Positions 53,123-63,667 of a stretch of 64,000 nucleotides of DNA are shown here, one piece after another. The stretch lies in assembly GCF_024809855.1 (NCBI RefSeq), contig NZ_JANUEM010000003.1:372001-436000 (forward strand). The letters run 5' to 3'. Position 1 is the first letter of the stretch. Every line of letters begins with the position of its first letter. The notes beneath the pieces were generated by a model that was given only the letters and a program-made list of their open reading frames with translations, was not told the DNA's origin and did no database searches. A program made the translations under genes and the position numbers. Source of the stretch: Rheinheimera pacifica (GTDB lineage: Bacteria > Pseudomonadota > Gammaproteobacteria > Enterobacterales > Alteromonadaceae).

Positions 53123-53956
53123 ATGCTGTTGTTCTTGCCCCGCCAGCGCAAGCTGGATTTAAGCCGCCCACAGGTTATGGGTATTTTAAATATCACGCCT
53201 GATTCATTCTCTGATGGTGGTAAACATCAGCAACAGGACGCTGCACTGCGTCAGGCTGAGCAGATGTTGTCAGACGGTGCCGTAATTTTAGATATTGGTG
53301 GCGAATCTACCCGCCCCGGTGCTGCTGATGTGGCAGAACAGGACGAATTAGACCGGGTAATACCGGTAATTGAGGCAATCCGCCAACGTTTTGACTGTGC
53401 TATTTCTGTCGATACCAGTAAGGCCGGGGTGATGTCAGCTGCGGTTCAGGCTGGTGCTGATATTATTAATGATGTCAGGGCCTTGCTGGAGCCTGGCGCT
53501 TTAGATGTTGCTGTTGCCGCTGATGTACCGGTATGCCTGATGCATATGCAGGGAGCGCCGCGTAGTATGCAACATTCACCGCAATATCAGCAGGTGGTGG
53601 CAGAGGTAAAACAGTTTTTATTAGACCGGGCCTCTGCCTGTGAACAAGCAGGCATGCAGCGGCAGCATATTATTCTTGACCCCGGTTTTGGTTTTGGTAA
53701 AAGCGTTAGTCATAACTATTTATTGTTGCAGCAACTGGCACAATTTACCGGTTCCGGCTATCCGGTGCTGGCAGGTATGTCGCGCAAGTCAATGATTGGT
53801 CAATTACTGAACATACCGGTGAATGAGCGTTTGGCAGCTAGTGTTGCCTGCGCTACTATTGCAGCATTACAAGGGGCCCGGATAATCCGGGTGCATGATG
53901 TTAAAGAAACAGTGCAGGCGGTCAGGGTAGTGACAGCAATGCAGTATGGAGCATAA
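53123..53956 (+). CDS. folP: Dihydropteroate synthase
   Basis: Folate synthesis; joins pterin diphosphate and p-aminobenzoate, the sulfonamide target. 277 residues from the ATG at 53123, which has GGAG 5 bp upstream; the longer open frame passes through the ftsH terminator. TIM-barrel motifs: MGILNITPDSFSDGG, DIGGESTRPGA, DPGFGFGKS and GMSRKSMIG. Confidence 0.97.
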   Translation: MLLFLPRQRKLDLSRPQVMGILNITPDSFSDGGKHQQQDAALRQAEQMLSDGAVILDIGGESTRPGAADVAEQDELDRVIPVIEAIRQRFDCAISVDTSKAGVMSAAVQAGADIINDVRALLEPGALDVAVAADVPVCLMHMQGAPRSMQHSPQYQQVVAEVKQFLLDRASACEQAGMQRQHIILDPGFGFGKSVSHNYLLLQQLAQFTGSGYPVLAGMSRKSMIGQLLNIPVNERLAASVACATIAALQGARIIRVHDVKETVQAVRVVTAMQYGA

Positions 53957-53959
53957 AGG

Positions 53960-55294
53960 ATGAGCAGAAAATATTTTGGTACTGATGGCGTGCGTGGCCG
54001 GGTCGGTGAGTTTCCGATTACACCCGAATTTGCCATGAAGTTAGGCTGGGCTGCTGGCCGGGTGTTGTCGCAGCGTGGCACCCGCAAAGTATTAATAGGT
54101 AAAGATACGCGTATATCCGGTTATTTATTAGAAACAGCATTGGAAGCCGGTTTAATTGCGGCCGGTATCAATGTGCGCCTGTTAGGGCCAATGCCAACGC
54201 CGGCAGTCGCTTATTTAACCCGCACATTCCGGGCTGAAGCGGGTATTGTAATCAGCGCTTCACACAACCCTTACTATGACAACGGCATTAAGTTTTTCTC
54301 TGCTGATGGCACTAAGCTGCCCGATGACGTTGAACTGGCGATAGAGCATGAACTGGAGCAGCCGATGGTATGTGAACCATCTGAGAAACTGGGTAAAGCC
54401 CAGCGTATCGATGACGCTGCCGGACGTTATATCGAGTTTTGTAAAAGCCACTTACCCAACCATTTATCGTTAAGCGGCATGACAATTGTGATCGATTGTG
54501 CTCACGGCGCTACTTACCACATAGCACCGGCAGTATTTAAAGAATTGGGTGCTGAAGTAATAGTTATTGGTGCCAGCCCGGATGGGCTAAATATTAACGA
54601 TAATTGTGGCGCTACCCATACTGAGCTGTTGCAGAAAACCGTGGTTGAGCGTAGCGCCGACTTAGGTATTGCTTATGACGGCGATGGTGACAGGGTAATG
54701 ATGGTTGATCATACCGGCCGGGTTATTGATGGTGACGAAATTGTTTATATCATTGCCCGTGCAGCCAAAGAGCAGAATAAACTGCATGGCGGCGTGGTTG
54801 GCACCTTAATGAGCAACCTGGGGTTAGAGCTGGCGCTTAAGCAGTTAGATATCCCGTTTGCCCGCAGCGCAGTAGGCGACCGTTATGTAATGGAACTGCT
54901 ACGCGAGAACAACTGGCGCATTGGTGGTGAAAACTCAGGCCACGTACTGAATTTAGATCATACCTGTACCGGTGACGGTATTATTGCTTCTTTACAGGTA
55001 CTTGCGGCAATGATTGAAGCGGGTATGACGCTGGCTGAGTTTAGTCAGGGCATGCATAAACTGCCACAGGTGCTGGTAAACGTGAAGTTTGAAAAAGGCA
55101 CGGCTCCGCTGGAAAAACAGCATGTGAAGCAGGTGATTGCAGATGTTGAGGCTAAACTGAGTAGTTCAGGCCGGGTGCTGATCCGTAAAAGTGGTACTGA
55201 GCCATTGATCCGGGTAATGGTAGAAGGCGAAGATGCAACTGAAGTAAGACAGTATGCCGAGCAAATAGCCGCTGCGGTAAAAATCGCCAGTTGA
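53960..55294 (+). CDS. glmM: Phosphoglucosamine mutase
   Basis: Interconverts glucosamine-6- and -1-phosphate for peptidoglycan and LPS precursors. 444 residues. The phosphoserine loop [16 protein letters not shown], metal loop [18 protein letters not shown], and [15 protein letters not shown] phosphate-binding loop are intact. It starts 3 bp after folP, the conserved folP-glmM pair. Confidence 0.98.
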   Translation: MSRKYFGTDGVRGRVGEFPITPEFAMKLGWAAGRVLSQRGTRKVLIGKDTRISGYLLETALEAGLIAAGINVRLLGPMPTPAVAYLTRTFRAEAGIVISASHNPYYDNGIKFFSADGTKLPDDVELAIEHELEQPMVCEPSEKLGKAQRIDDAAGRYIEFCKSHLPNHLSLSGMTIVIDCAHGATYHIAPAVFKELGAEVIVIGASPDGLNINDNCGATHTELLQKTVVERSADLGIAYDGDGDRVMMVDHTGRVIDGDEIVYIIARAAKEQNKLHGGVVGTLMSNLGLELALKQLDIPFARSAVGDRYVMELLRENNWRIGGENSGHVLNLDHTCTGDGIIASLQVLAAMIEAGMTLAEFSQGMHKLPQVLVNVKFEKGTAPLEKQHVKQVIADVEAKLSSSGRVLIRKSGTEPLIRVMVEGEDATEVRQYAEQIAAAVKIAS

Positions 55295-55377
55295 TTGTTC
55301 AAATACGCCATTAAAGCTTGTTTGCGCCGGCGTGGTTGGTTAATATCGCGCCCGTCTAACTACAGGGATACAGCACC

Positions 55378-56130
55378 ATGCAACGCACACCACTGATAGC
55401 CGCGAACTGGAAGATGAACGGTTCAGCCGCACTGGTTGAGGAGATGGTTGAGGCATTAACGGCACTGCCGTTAACCGAACAAGCTGTTGTAGTGTGCCCG
55501 CCCGCTACGCTGTTAACACACTTTCCGGCATCGTGTAATTTTGCGCTTGGCGGACAAACCTTAAGCCATGAAATAAGCGGTGCTTTTACCGGTGAGCTCA
55601 GTGCTGACTTACTGCAGGAAGCCGGAGCCCGTTATGTTATTGTCGGCCATTCAGAGCGGCGTGCACTAAACGGTGAAAGCGATGAGCTTATCGCGGCTAA
55701 GTTGGCAAGGGCTGTTGCAGCAGGTTTAACGCCTATATTATGTGTCGGTGAATCTGCAACCGAGCGCCAGCAAGAAAAAACACAGCAGGTTCTTGCGCAG
55801 CAACTTGATGCGGTGTATGCTTCGCAGCCCGAATTACTGGCGAAATCAGTGATTGCATATGAACCAATATGGGCCATAGGCACAGGTGAGTCGGCCACGC
55901 CGGAACAGGCGCAAACGACCCATGCTTTTATAAGGCAACATCTGGCCAGGTACAATACGCAATCAGCAGTAAGGGTAAAATTATTGTATGGCGGCAGTGT
56001 TAATGCAGACAATTTTGCTGCATTATTTCGCCAAGCCGACATAGATGGTGCGCTGGTAGGTGGTGCAAGCCTCAAGCCAGCAGAATTTGCGCAAATTTGC
56101 CTTGCAGTTACAAAAGGTGCAAAGGAATAA
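55378..56130 (+). CDS. tpiA: Triose-phosphate isomerase
   Basis: Glycolysis/gluconeogenesis. 250 residues with all catalytic blocks: NWKMNG (Lys), GHSERR (His), YEPIWAIGTG (Glu) and LYGGSVN phosphate loop. Second in line after glmM, and followed immediately by secG, an order shared with many gammaproteobacteria. Confidence 0.98.
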   Translation: MQRTPLIAANWKMNGSAALVEEMVEALTALPLTEQAVVVCPPATLLTHFPASCNFALGGQTLSHEISGAFTGELSADLLQEAGARYVIVGHSERRALNGESDELIAAKLARAVAAGLTPILCVGESATERQQEKTQQVLAQQLDAVYASQPELLAKSVIAYEPIWAIGTGESATPEQAQTTHAFIRQHLARYNTQSAVRVKLLYGGSVNADNFAALFRQADIDGALVGGASLKPAEFAQICLAVTKGAKE

Positions 56131-56132
56131 GC

Positions 56133-56459
56133 ATGTACGAAGTTTTAATAGTAGTTTATTTGTTAGTTGCCATAGCTTTAATCGGTTTGGTGTTAATTCA
56201 GCATGGTAAAGGTGCTGATATGGGTGCTGCTTTCGGCGCCGGCGCTTCTGCAACTGTGTTTGGCTCGTCAGGTACCGGTAATTTTCTTACCAAAACCACT
56301 ACGGTGCTGGCCACTATCTTTTTTGTGTTAAGTATTGTGCTGGGTAACTACAGTGCTGGCAGCAAAAAAGTAGACGCCTGGGATGATTTATCAGTGCCGG
56401 TTACTGAGCAGGCCGCGCCGAAAAAAGATGACACCAGCGATATTCCTGTAGGTAACTAA
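56133..56459 (+). CDS. secG: Protein translocase subunit SecG
   Basis: 108-residue partner of SecYE with two membrane helices (about residues 3-20 and 55-72) and the conserved GKGADMGAAFGAGASATVFG loop. Start at the ATG at 56133, 2 bp after the tpiA stop, with AAAGGAA overlapping the upstream gene end. Confidence 0.96.
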   Translation: MYEVLIVVYLLVAIALIGLVLIQHGKGADMGAAFGAGASATVFGSSGTGNFLTKTTTVLATIFFVLSIVLGNYSAGSKKVDAWDDLSVPVTEQAAPKKDDTSDIPVGN

Positions 56460-56472
56460 TCCTCTTAATTTA

Positions 56473-56557
56473 GCCGAGGTGGTGAAATTGGTAGACACGC
56501 TATCTTGAGGGGGTAGTGTCTTCGGACGTGCGGGTTCAAGTCCCGCTCTCGGCACCA
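56473..56557 (+). tRNA. tRNA-Leu (anticodon GAG)
   Basis: 85-nt type II tRNA. Acceptor stem GCCGAGG / CTCTCGGC pairing, A-box region GGTGAAATTGGTAGAC, anticodon loop containing TTGAGGG with GAG, a long variable arm, GGTTCAAGTC T-arm, and an encoded CCA. Reads CUC/CUU codons. Lies 13 bp after secG, the usual place. Confidence 0.95.
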
Positions 56558-56631
56558 AATTTATCGGTAGTTTGCCAAGGCAATGCTTGCGATAAACCAG
56601 TCAGCGCTATATAATAAGCGCCAATTACGGA

Positions 56632-56708
<77 letters not shown>

Positions 56709-56807
56709 ACTTCTTATTCATTGTAGAAATTATTAAAACGCTGCAGTGATGAAGTGATTAGATTTTCAGTTAACATTGGCGATATGTTAATTGATTGGAT
56801 GCCCATT

Positions 56808-56831
56808 CGCCCCGCTAGTTCGGGGCGTTTT
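56808..56831 (+). terminator. terminator 1 in the rimP leader (after tRNA-fMet)
   Basis: CGCCCCG-CTAGTT-CGGGGCG perfect 7-bp stem followed by TTTTCG, 99 bp past the tRNA. Confidence 0.88.
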
Positions 56832-56862
56832 CGTATCTGCAGACTCAGTTTTACGCAGTAAT

Positions 56863-56882
56863 GGGCTAAACGCCCTTTTTTT
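56863..56882 (+). terminator. terminator 2 in the rimP leader
   Basis: GGGC-TAAAC-GCCC followed by seven T. Short stem, good T-run, 65 bp before rimP. Tandem terminators here could make the operon sensitive to NusA-dependent readthrough, the autoregulation known in E. coli. Confidence 0.7.
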
Positions 56883-56947
56883 ATTTACTGTTGTTGCCGT
56901 TGTTACTGGCTAAGTAACCTGCCACAGCAGAATTTCCGGAGGTCTCG

Positions 56948-57403
56948 TTGACTAAGCAAGAACAGACACTGACAGAGTTATTGCTGCCAACCGTTGAAGC
57001 CGCAGGCTTTGAGTTGTTGGGGCTGGAATTGGTGCAGGCTGGTCGTCATTCAACTTTACGGCTGTATATTGATCACGCTGATGGTGTAAATGTTGACGAT
57101 TGCGCGCTGGTTAGCCGTGAAGTCAGTGCCATTTTAGATGTGGAAGATCCAATAACCAATGAGTATCTGCTTGAGGTATCGTCACCAGGTTTGGATCGGC
57201 CATTGTTTACACCTGCACATTTTCTGGCAGTGGTAGGGCAAAAAATTGAAGTAAAACTGGCTATTCCTCAGGATGGCCGGCGTAAGTTTAAAGGCATGCT
57301 AACAGCTATTGAAGACGATATGTTGATAGTGGAAGTAGATGGCAAACCCTATCGTTTGCTGATGGATAACGTAGATAAAGCAAACGTGGTACCGGTGTTT
57401 TAA
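56948..57403 (+). CDS. rimP: Ribosome maturation factor RimP
   Basis: 30S assembly factor, 151 residues. Family segments [54 protein letters not shown]. Start is TTG at 56948, five bases after a perfect GGAGGT; no ATG alternative exists. First gene of the rimP-nusA-infB-rbfA-truB-rpsO-pnp cluster. Confidence 0.96.
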   Translation: MTKQEQTLTELLLPTVEAAGFELLGLELVQAGRHSTLRLYIDHADGVNVDDCALVSREVSAILDVEDPITNEYLLEVSSPGLDRPLFTPAHFLAVVGQKIEVKLAIPQDGRRKFKGMLTAIEDDMLIVEVDGKPYRLLMDNVDKANVVPVF

Positions 57404-57432
57404 GGTATCGGGGCAAAGCGAGGCAACAAACA

Positions 57433-58932
57433 ATGGCAAAAGAAATATTATTAGTTGTTGATGCAGTTTCAAACGAAAAATCGGTGCCACGGGAGAAAAT
57501 CTTCCAGGCACTGGAGTTTGCACTGGCAGCGGCCACCAAGAAAAAGAATGAAGGCGATATTGAAGTTCGCGTGAGTATTGACCGTAAAACCGGTGCTTAC
57601 GAAACATTCCGTCGCTGGCAGGTTATTCCGGATGACCAGGTACAGGAGCATCCGTACCGTGAAATGACATTATCTGCAGCGCAGTATGACGACCCTTCGG
57701 TACAGATTGGCGATTACTACGAAGAGCAAATTGACTCTATCGAGTTTGACCGTATCACTACCCAGATGGCCAAACAGGTAATTGTACAAAAAGTACGTGA
57801 AGCTGAGCGTTCGCAGGTAGTAGAAGCCTATATTGACCAGGTGGGTGAATTAGTTACCGGCGTGGTGAAGAAAGTAAACCGTGACAGCATTATTGTTGAT
57901 TTAGGCAACAACGCCGAGGCGATGTTAGGCCGTGACGAAATGCTACCGCGCGAAACCTACCGCCCAGGCGATCGTATCCGCGCATTGTTATTTGAAGTAA
58001 AACCGGAAGCGCGTGGTGCTCAGCTGTTTTTAAGCCGGTCACGCCCGGAAATGCTACTGGAATTATTCCGTATTGAAGTGCCTGAAATCGGCGAAGAGAT
58101 GATTGAACTGCGTGGCGCGGCCCGGGATCCGGGAGCGCGTGCCAAGATCGCCGTGAAAAGCAATGACCGCCGTATTGACCCGGTTGGTGCTTGTGTCGGT
58201 ATGCGTGGTTCACGTGTGCAGGCCGTATCGAACGAGTTGGCTGGCGAGCGGGTTGATATCGTACTGTATGACGATAACGATGCGCAGTTTGTGATCAATG
58301 CCATGGCTCCGGCTGAAGTGGCGTCTATCATCGTTGATGAAGACACGCATTCAATGGATATCGCGGTAGAAGACGCTAATCTGGCTATGGCCATTGGCCG
58401 TAACGGACAAAACGTACGTTTAGCCAGCCAGCTTACCGGCTGGGAGCTGAACGTAATGTCAGTGAGCGCCATGAAGCAAAAACACCAGGAAGAAACCGCT
58501 AAGGTTCGCCAGGTATTTGTTGACGCCCTGGAAATTGATGAAGACTTTGCCGATGTGCTGGTAGATGAAGGTTTTTCTACCCTGGAAGAAATTGCTTATG
58601 TACCCATCAGCGAGTTGTTAAGCATCGATGGTCTGGACGAAGCGACAGTGGAAGAACTGCGTAGCCGCGCCAAAGCAGTATTAACCACCCGTGCTCTGGC
58701 CAGTGAAGAATCATTGGAAGATGCGCAACCAACAGAAGCGCTGTTAGCGCTGAAAGAATTAGATACCCATACGGCCTATGTTTTGGCCAGTAAAGGGGTA
58801 ACAACGTTAGACGACCTGGCAGAGCTGGGTGTAGACGATTTACTGGAAATAGCGCCAATGTCGGAACAACAAGCCGCCGACCTTATCATGGCAGCCCGTA
58901 ATATCGTCTGGTTTAGCGAAGAAAATAAGTAG
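57433..58932 (+). CDS. nusA: Transcription termination/antitermination factor NusA
   Basis: 499 residues, full gammaproteobacterial architecture: N-terminal RNA polymerase binding domain (about 1-125), S1 domain (about 130-200), two KH domains ([27 protein letters not shown]), and two C-terminal acidic repeats (about 365-495) that bind the alpha subunit. 29 bp after rimP. Confidence 0.98.
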   Translation: MAKEILLVVDAVSNEKSVPREKIFQALEFALAAATKKKNEGDIEVRVSIDRKTGAYETFRRWQVIPDDQVQEHPYREMTLSAAQYDDPSVQIGDYYEEQIDSIEFDRITTQMAKQVIVQKVREAERSQVVEAYIDQVGELVTGVVKKVNRDSIIVDLGNNAEAMLGRDEMLPRETYRPGDRIRALLFEVKPEARGAQLFLSRSRPEMLLELFRIEVPEIGEEMIELRGAARDPGARAKIAVKSNDRRIDPVGACVGMRGSRVQAVSNELAGERVDIVLYDDNDAQFVINAMAPAEVASIIVDEDTHSMDIAVEDANLAMAIGRNGQNVRLASQLTGWELNVMSVSAMKQKHQEETAKVRQVFVDALEIDEDFADVLVDEGFSTLEEIAYVPISELLSIDGLDEATVEELRSRAKAVLTTRALASEESLEDAQPTEALLALKELDTHTAYVLASKGVTTLDDLAELGVDDLLEIAPMSEQQAADLIMAARNIVWFSEENK

Positions 58933-58953
58933 TCAACGGAGGTAACAACACAA

Positions 58954-61638
58954 ATGGCAGAAGTCACTATAGAAAAGCTAGCCAGTGATGTCGGTACTAC
59001 TGTTGAGCGGTTAGTGCAGCAATTCGCTGATGCCGGTATCAGTAAAGCAGCCGGTCAGGTAGTCAGCGAAGATGAGAAAAAATCCCTGCTGGAACATTTA
59101 AGTGCTCAGCATGGCGGTAAGTCGGCAGAGCCTGCGCGTTTAACATTAAAACGCAAAGAAAAAACCACGCTTAGCGTAGCCGGTGGCGCAGGCCGCAACC
59201 GCGAAATTCAGGTTGAAGTGCGTAAGCAAAAAACTTACGTGAAAAAGCCAATGATTGACGAAGCAACATTAAAAGCGCAGGAAGAAGCTCGTGTAGCTGA
59301 AGAGAAAGCCCGCGCAGAAGCTGAACAGGCACATGCAGAAGCAGACCGTAAAGCTAAAGAAATTGCTGCAGCTAAAGCAAAAGAAGAAGCCGAGCGCAAA
59401 GCCACAGAGGCTAAACGCCGCGAAGATGCTAAGCAGGCTCAGCTGTTAAAAGACGATCCGGAAGAAGCGGCCCGTCGTGCAGCAAAAGAAGAAGCCCGTA
59501 AAGAAGCTGAACGTATTCGTCAGCAGCAGGAAGCTGAAGCATTGCGTAAGCTGGAAGAAGAAGCCGCTAAGCAAGCAGAAGCTGCGCGTAAGCTGGCAGA
59601 AGAAAACGGCGAGCGCTGGGCACAGGAAGAAAAATCCAAACCAGCGGATACCGACGATTACCACCTGACCAGCAACGAATTTGCCAAACAGGCAGAAGAC
59701 GAAGTAGACGCTAAAGAAGAACGCGCTGGCCGTCGTGGCGCCGGTAAAAAAGCCCCTGTTGTTAAAGGCAAGAAAAAAGACGATGCCAATGACAAAGAAG
59801 CTTTTAACCGTGCTAACCGTCATTCAAAGAAAAAGAAAACCCCAACCAGTATGCAGCACGGTTTTAACAAACCTGCTCAACCGGTTGAGCGTGAAGTGAA
59901 AATTGGCGAAACCATCACTGTGGCTGAATTAGCTGCCAAGATGGCGGTTAAAGCGTCTGAAGTAATTAAAGTGATGATGAAAATGGGGGCTATGGCAACC
60001 ATTAACCAGGTCATTGATCAGGAAACTGCGGCCATTGTCTGTGAAGAAATGGGCCACAAATTTACCCTGACCAAAGAAAACGAGCTGGAAGAAGCCGTAA
60101 TGTCTGACCGCCAGGGTGAAGGTGCTCTGGAGCCTCGTGCACCGGTAGTAACGGTTATGGGCCACGTTGACCACGGTAAAACCTCGTTACTGGATTATAT
60201 CCGTAAAGCTAAGGTAGCAGCCGGTGAAGCCGGTGGTATTACCCAGCATATCGGTGCTTATCATGTTGAAACTGACCGCGGTATGGTGACTTTCCTTGAT
60301 ACACCAGGCCACGCGGCGTTTACATCAATGCGTGCCCGTGGTGCCAAGGCAACCGATATTGTTATTCTGGTAGTAGCAGCCGATGATGGCGTAATGCCTC
60401 AAACCAAAGAAGCTATCCAGCATGCTAAAGCTGCCGGTGTGCCAATTGTGGTTGCTGTAAACAAAATGGATAAGCCGGAAGCTGATCCGGACCGGGTACG
60501 TAACGAGCTGTCACAGTACGATGTTATTTCTGAAGAGTGGGGCGGTGATACGCAGTTTGTACCAGTGTCAGCAAAATCAGGCATGGGTATTGATGACTTA
60601 CTTGAAGCCATTCTGAACCAATCTGAACTGCTGGAATTAAAAGCAGTGAAGCAGGGCTTAGCCCGCGGTGTGGTTATTGAATCACGCTTGGACAAAGGCC
60701 GTGGCCCGGTAGCGTCGATTCTGGTACAGGAAGGTACGCTGAAACAGGGTGAAATCGTGCTGTGTGGTTTTGAATACGGCCGTGTCCGTGCGATGCGCGA
60801 CGAAAACGGTAAGGAAATTAAAACCGCCGGCCCGTCAATTCCTGTAGAAATCTTAGGTTTATCCGGTGTGCCGCAAGCGGGTGATGAAGTGACAGTGGTT
60901 AAAGACGAGCGTAAAGCACGTGAAGTGGCACTGTATCGTCAGGGTAAATTCCGTGATGTTAAGTTAGCGCGTCAGCAGAAGTCTAAGCTGGAAAATATGT
61001 TCGCTAACATGACCGAAGGCGATGTATCAGAGCTGAATATCGTATTAAAAGCCGATGTACAGGGCTCAGTAGAAGCGATTACCGAATCACTGATGAAATT
61101 ATCAACTGATGAAGTAAAAGTGAAAATTGTTGGCTCAGGTGTAGGTGGTATCACTGAAACTGACGTGACACTGGCTGCAGCATCTTCAGCTATTATCATC
61201 GGCTTCAACGTGCGTGCTGACGGTTCTGCGCGTAAACTGGTAGAAGATGAAGGCCTGGATTTACGTTACTACGGTATCATTTATGAGCTGTTAGACGAAG
61301 TCCGCGCGGCAATGACCGGCATGCTTGCTCCGGAGTTCAAACAGCAAATCATCGGCCTGGCGCAGGTGCGGGATGTATTCCGTTCACCTAAGTTTGGCGC
61401 TGTTGCCGGTTGTATGGTTACTGAGGGTGTTATTAAACGTAATGCACCTATCCGGGTACTGCGTGATAACGTGGTTATCTTTGAAGGCGAACTGGAATCG
61501 CTGCGTCGCTTTAAAGATGACGTCAGCGAAGTACGTAACGGCTTTGAATGTGGTATCGGCGTGAAGAACTACAACGATGTGCGCGAAGGCGATCAGATCG
61601 AAGTATTTGAAGTAATACAGGTTGAACGCACCCTGTAA
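58954..61638 (+). CDS. infB: Translation initiation factor IF-2
   Basis: 894-residue GTPase that brings initiator tRNA to the ribosome. An N-terminal subdomain (1-50) is followed by a long charged Lys/Glu/Ala-rich helical linker (about 100-300), then the G domain ([21 protein letters not shown]), domain II and C1/C2. GGAGGT ribosome site; 21 bp after nusA. Internal starts giving shorter forms are known in E. coli and were not assessed here. Confidence 0.98.
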   Translation: MAEVTIEKLASDVGTTVERLVQQFADAGISKAAGQVVSEDEKKSLLEHLSAQHGGKSAEPARLTLKRKEKTTLSVAGGAGRNREIQVEVRKQKTYVKKPMIDEATLKAQEEARVAEEKARAEAEQAHAEADRKAKEIAAAKAKEEAERKATEAKRREDAKQAQLLKDDPEEAARRAAKEEARKEAERIRQQQEAEALRKLEEEAAKQAEAARKLAEENGERWAQEEKSKPADTDDYHLTSNEFAKQAEDEVDAKEERAGRRGAGKKAPVVKGKKKDDANDKEAFNRANRHSKKKKTPTSMQHGFNKPAQPVEREVKIGETITVAELAAKMAVKASEVIKVMMKMGAMATINQVIDQETAAIVCEEMGHKFTLTKENELEEAVMSDRQGEGALEPRAPVVTVMGHVDHGKTSLLDYIRKAKVAAGEAGGITQHIGAYHVETDRGMVTFLDTPGHAAFTSMRARGAKATDIVILVVAADDGVMPQTKEAIQHAKAAGVPIVVAVNKMDKPEADPDRVRNELSQYDVISEEWGGDTQFVPVSAKSGMGIDDLLEAILNQSELLELKAVKQGLARGVVIESRLDKGRGPVASILVQEGTLKQGEIVLCGFEYGRVRAMRDENGKEIKTAGPSIPVEILGLSGVPQAGDEVTVVKDERKAREVALYRQGKFRDVKLARQQKSKLENMFANMTEGDVSELNIVLKADVQGSVEAITESLMKLSTDEVKVKIVGSGVGGITETDVTLAAASSAIIIGFNVRADGSARKLVEDEGLDLRYYGIIYELLDEVRAAMTGMLAPEFKQQIIGLAQVRDVFRSPKFGAVAGCMVTEGVIKRNAPIRVLRDNVVIFEGELESLRRFKDDVSEVRNGFECGIGVKNYNDVREGDQIEVFEVIQVERTL

Positions 61639-61654
61639 CAGGCACGCAACACTA

Positions 61655-61680
61655 AAACAGGGGCCTTTGGCCCCTGTTTT
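61655..61680 (+). terminator. terminator between infB and rbfA
   Basis: AAAACAGGGGCC-TTT-GGCCCCTGTTTT, a perfect 12-bp stem whose right arm ends in TTTT, 16 bp past infB and 29 bp before rbfA. Confidence 0.8.
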
Positions 61681-61708
61681 GTCTGCAACAGACAATGGAA
61701 ATAATGTT

Positions 61709-62158
61709 ATGAGTAAAGAATTCTCGCGCGTCGACAGATTGTCGCAGCAAATGAAAAAAGAAATGGCTGTGATCCTGCAACGCGAAATTAAAGATCCGCG
61801 CCTGCACAGCATGATCACCGTATCAGACGTAGAAGTGTCACGCGATTTATCGCACGCTAAAGTGTTTGTTACCTTTTTAGGCTTGGCCGATGATAAGGTT
61901 GAAGATAACCTTAAGATCCTCAACGATGCCTCTGGTTTTGTCCGCAGTTTAATTGGTAAACGTATTCAGGCGCGCATTGTGCCGCATATCCGTTTTGCCT
62001 TTGATGAATCATTAAACGAAGGTATCCGCATGGCTACGCTGGTTAGCACTGCACGGGCAGAAGATGACCGGCGCAGGCTGCAGTCTGGCCAAGCACTGGA
62101 CGACGTGGCTGACGCTGCTGACAGCTCTGGCGATAGCAGCGACGAGCCGGCAAACTAA
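61709..62158 (+). CDS. rbfA: 30S ribosome-binding factor RbfA
   Basis: Cold-shock 30S maturation factor with a KH-like fold; 149 residues from the ATG at 61709 (MSKEFSRVDRLSQQMKKEMA). The frame is open further upstream but only through the terminator. LQREIKDPRL and VSRDLSHAKVFVTFLG are family signatures; acidic C-terminal tail. Its stop overlaps truB (TAATG). Confidence 0.96.
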   Translation: MSKEFSRVDRLSQQMKKEMAVILQREIKDPRLHSMITVSDVEVSRDLSHAKVFVTFLGLADDKVEDNLKILNDASGFVRSLIGKRIQARIVPHIRFAFDESLNEGIRMATLVSTARAEDDRRRLQSGQALDDVADAADSSGDSSDEPAN

Positions 62159-63084
62159 TGGCGCGGAAAAATGCCCGGGCCGTAAACGGCATTTTGCTGT
62201 TAGACAAGCCACTGGAAGTGAGTAGCAACGGTATTTTGCAACGCGTGCGCTGGCTGTTTCAGGCGCAAAAAGCTGGCCACACCGGTGCGCTGGATCCTAT
62301 GGCGTCTGGTTTACTGCCAATCTGCTTTGGTGAGGCAACCAAGTTTAGCCAGTTTTTGCTCGATACCGACAAAACCTATTTAGTCACAGCTAACTTTGGG
62401 ATCCGTACCAGTACCAGTGATGTTGAAGGCGAAGTGATCAGCGAAAAACCGGTGCAGTTTAGCCAGGCAGAACTGGAGCAGGCGCTGGAGGTATTTCGGG
62501 GTGATATTTTGCAGGTGCCTACCATGTTTTCGGCCCTTAAATATCAGGGCCAGCCGTTATACCGCTATGCCCGGCAGGGCATTACCGTACCGCGTGAAGC
62601 CCGGCCAATCAGTATTTTCCGATTTGAGCTGCTGAAGTTCAGCGGCAGCACAGCTGATTTTATAGTGCACTGTTCTAAAGGCACTTATATCCGTACCCTG
62701 ATTGATGACTTGGGCGAAGCACTGGGCTGCGGTGCCCATGTTGGCCGGTTACACCGGACGCAGGTAGGGCCTTTTACTGCTGCGCAAATGGTTACACCGT
62801 CACAGCTTGATGCACTGGCAGAGCAATGCCACAGCAGTGGCGATTTTAGCGGTATGGATACGCTGCTGCTGCCGCTGGATGCCGGTATTACAGATATGCC
62901 TAAGTTGGTACTGACAGAGCAGGAGCAGCACCGGTTGCAGCATGGCCAGAACTGTAACCTGACAACCGGGGATATTGCGGCGGTAAAATTGCACGGGCCT
63001 GATGATAAGTTCTTTGGTATTGGCCAGGTGCAGCAAGGTGTATTGAGCTCACGGCGTTTACTTAATACGGCGGCATTACTGTAG
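62158..63084 (+). CDS. truB: tRNA pseudouridine(55) synthase TruB
   Basis: Makes the universal pseudouridine 55 in the tRNA T-loop. 308 residues. Motif HTGALDPMASGLLPICFG contains the catalytic Asp; the KTYLVTANFG, PTMFSALKYQGQPLYRYAR and CSKGTYIRTLIDDLG segments follow. Translationally coupled to rbfA. Confidence 0.97.
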   Translation: MARKNARAVNGILLLDKPLEVSSNGILQRVRWLFQAQKAGHTGALDPMASGLLPICFGEATKFSQFLLDTDKTYLVTANFGIRTSTSDVEGEVISEKPVQFSQAELEQALEVFRGDILQVPTMFSALKYQGQPLYRYARQGITVPREARPISIFRFELLKFSGSTADFIVHCSKGTYIRTLIDDLGEALGCGAHVGRLHRTQVGPFTAAQMVTPSQLDALAEQCHSSGDFSGMDTLLLPLDAGITDMPKLVLTEQEQHRLQHGQNCNLTTGDIAAVKLHGPDDKFFGIGQVQQGVLSSRRLLNTAALL

Positions 63085-63102
63085 GTGCAGTACAGAAACG
63101 CC

Positions 63103-63130
63103 TTGTAAAAAGGCCGTAAAATGCTATTAT
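63103..63130 (+). promoter_or_regulatory. sigma-70 promoter of rpsO
   Basis: TTGTAA (63103-63108), 16-bp spacer, TATTAT (63125-63130). Lies between truB and rpsO, where E. coli also has the main rpsO promoter. Confidence 0.6.
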
Positions 63131-63209
63131 ACGCCGGATTTTTTTGGGGTCTGCTGGATGAGTGATCGGCGATTCCCTGACTATAGTTCACTCACATTTG
63201 GAGTTAAAT

Positions 63210-63479
63210 ATGTCTTTAAGCGCTGCTGATAAAGCAAAAATCGTTGCTGACTATGCTGTTAAGCAAGGCGACACAGGTTCACCGGAAGTACAGGTAGCTC
63301 TGTTAACTGCGTCTATTAACCACCTGCAAGGCCACTTCGCCCAGCACAAACATGACTTCCACTCACGCCGTGGTTTGTTACGTATGGTTAGCCAGCGTCG
63401 TAAGTTACTGGATTACTTAAAAGGTAAAGACCAGAGCCGTTACGCAACGCTGATTGAGCGTTTAGGCTTACGCCGTTAA
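63210..63479 (+). CDS. rpsO: 30S ribosomal protein S15
   Basis: 89 residues, standard length. [17 protein letters not shown] start and the [20 protein letters not shown] core that binds 16S rRNA. TTTGGAG ribosome site; the open frame upstream of the ATG at 63210 is non-coding leader. Confidence 0.98.
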   Translation: MSLSAADKAKIVADYAVKQGDTGSPEVQVALLTASINHLQGHFAQHKHDFHSRRGLLRMVSQRRKLLDYLKGKDQSRYATLIERLGLRR

Positions 63480-63496
63480 TCGGTTTTAGTAAAAAA

Positions 63497-63518
63497 GGGG
63501 CTTTAAGCCCCTTTTTTT
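63497..63518 (+). terminator. terminator of rpsO
   Basis: GGGGCTTTAAGCCCC hairpin with A6 before and T7 after, 17 bp past the stop; partial readthrough into pnp is usual in this gene pair. Confidence 0.92.
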
Positions 63519-63667
63519 AATTCAGCTTGCCAGAGTGCAGACTATTTTTCACCAAAGTTAACGATTGACTGAACTATCTTTATGCTTTGGTTACAGAGTA
63601 TACTAAGTAAGAATTAAACGACAAAAATGACATCGCAATTAGGCGATTAAGTAAAGGAAACAAACAC

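Noticed and set aside
63565-63604. TTGACT and TATACT before pnp as a sigma-70 promoter
   Set aside because: The two boxes are 28 bp apart, outside the usable range; TATACT might be a -10 element alone but no -35 fits.
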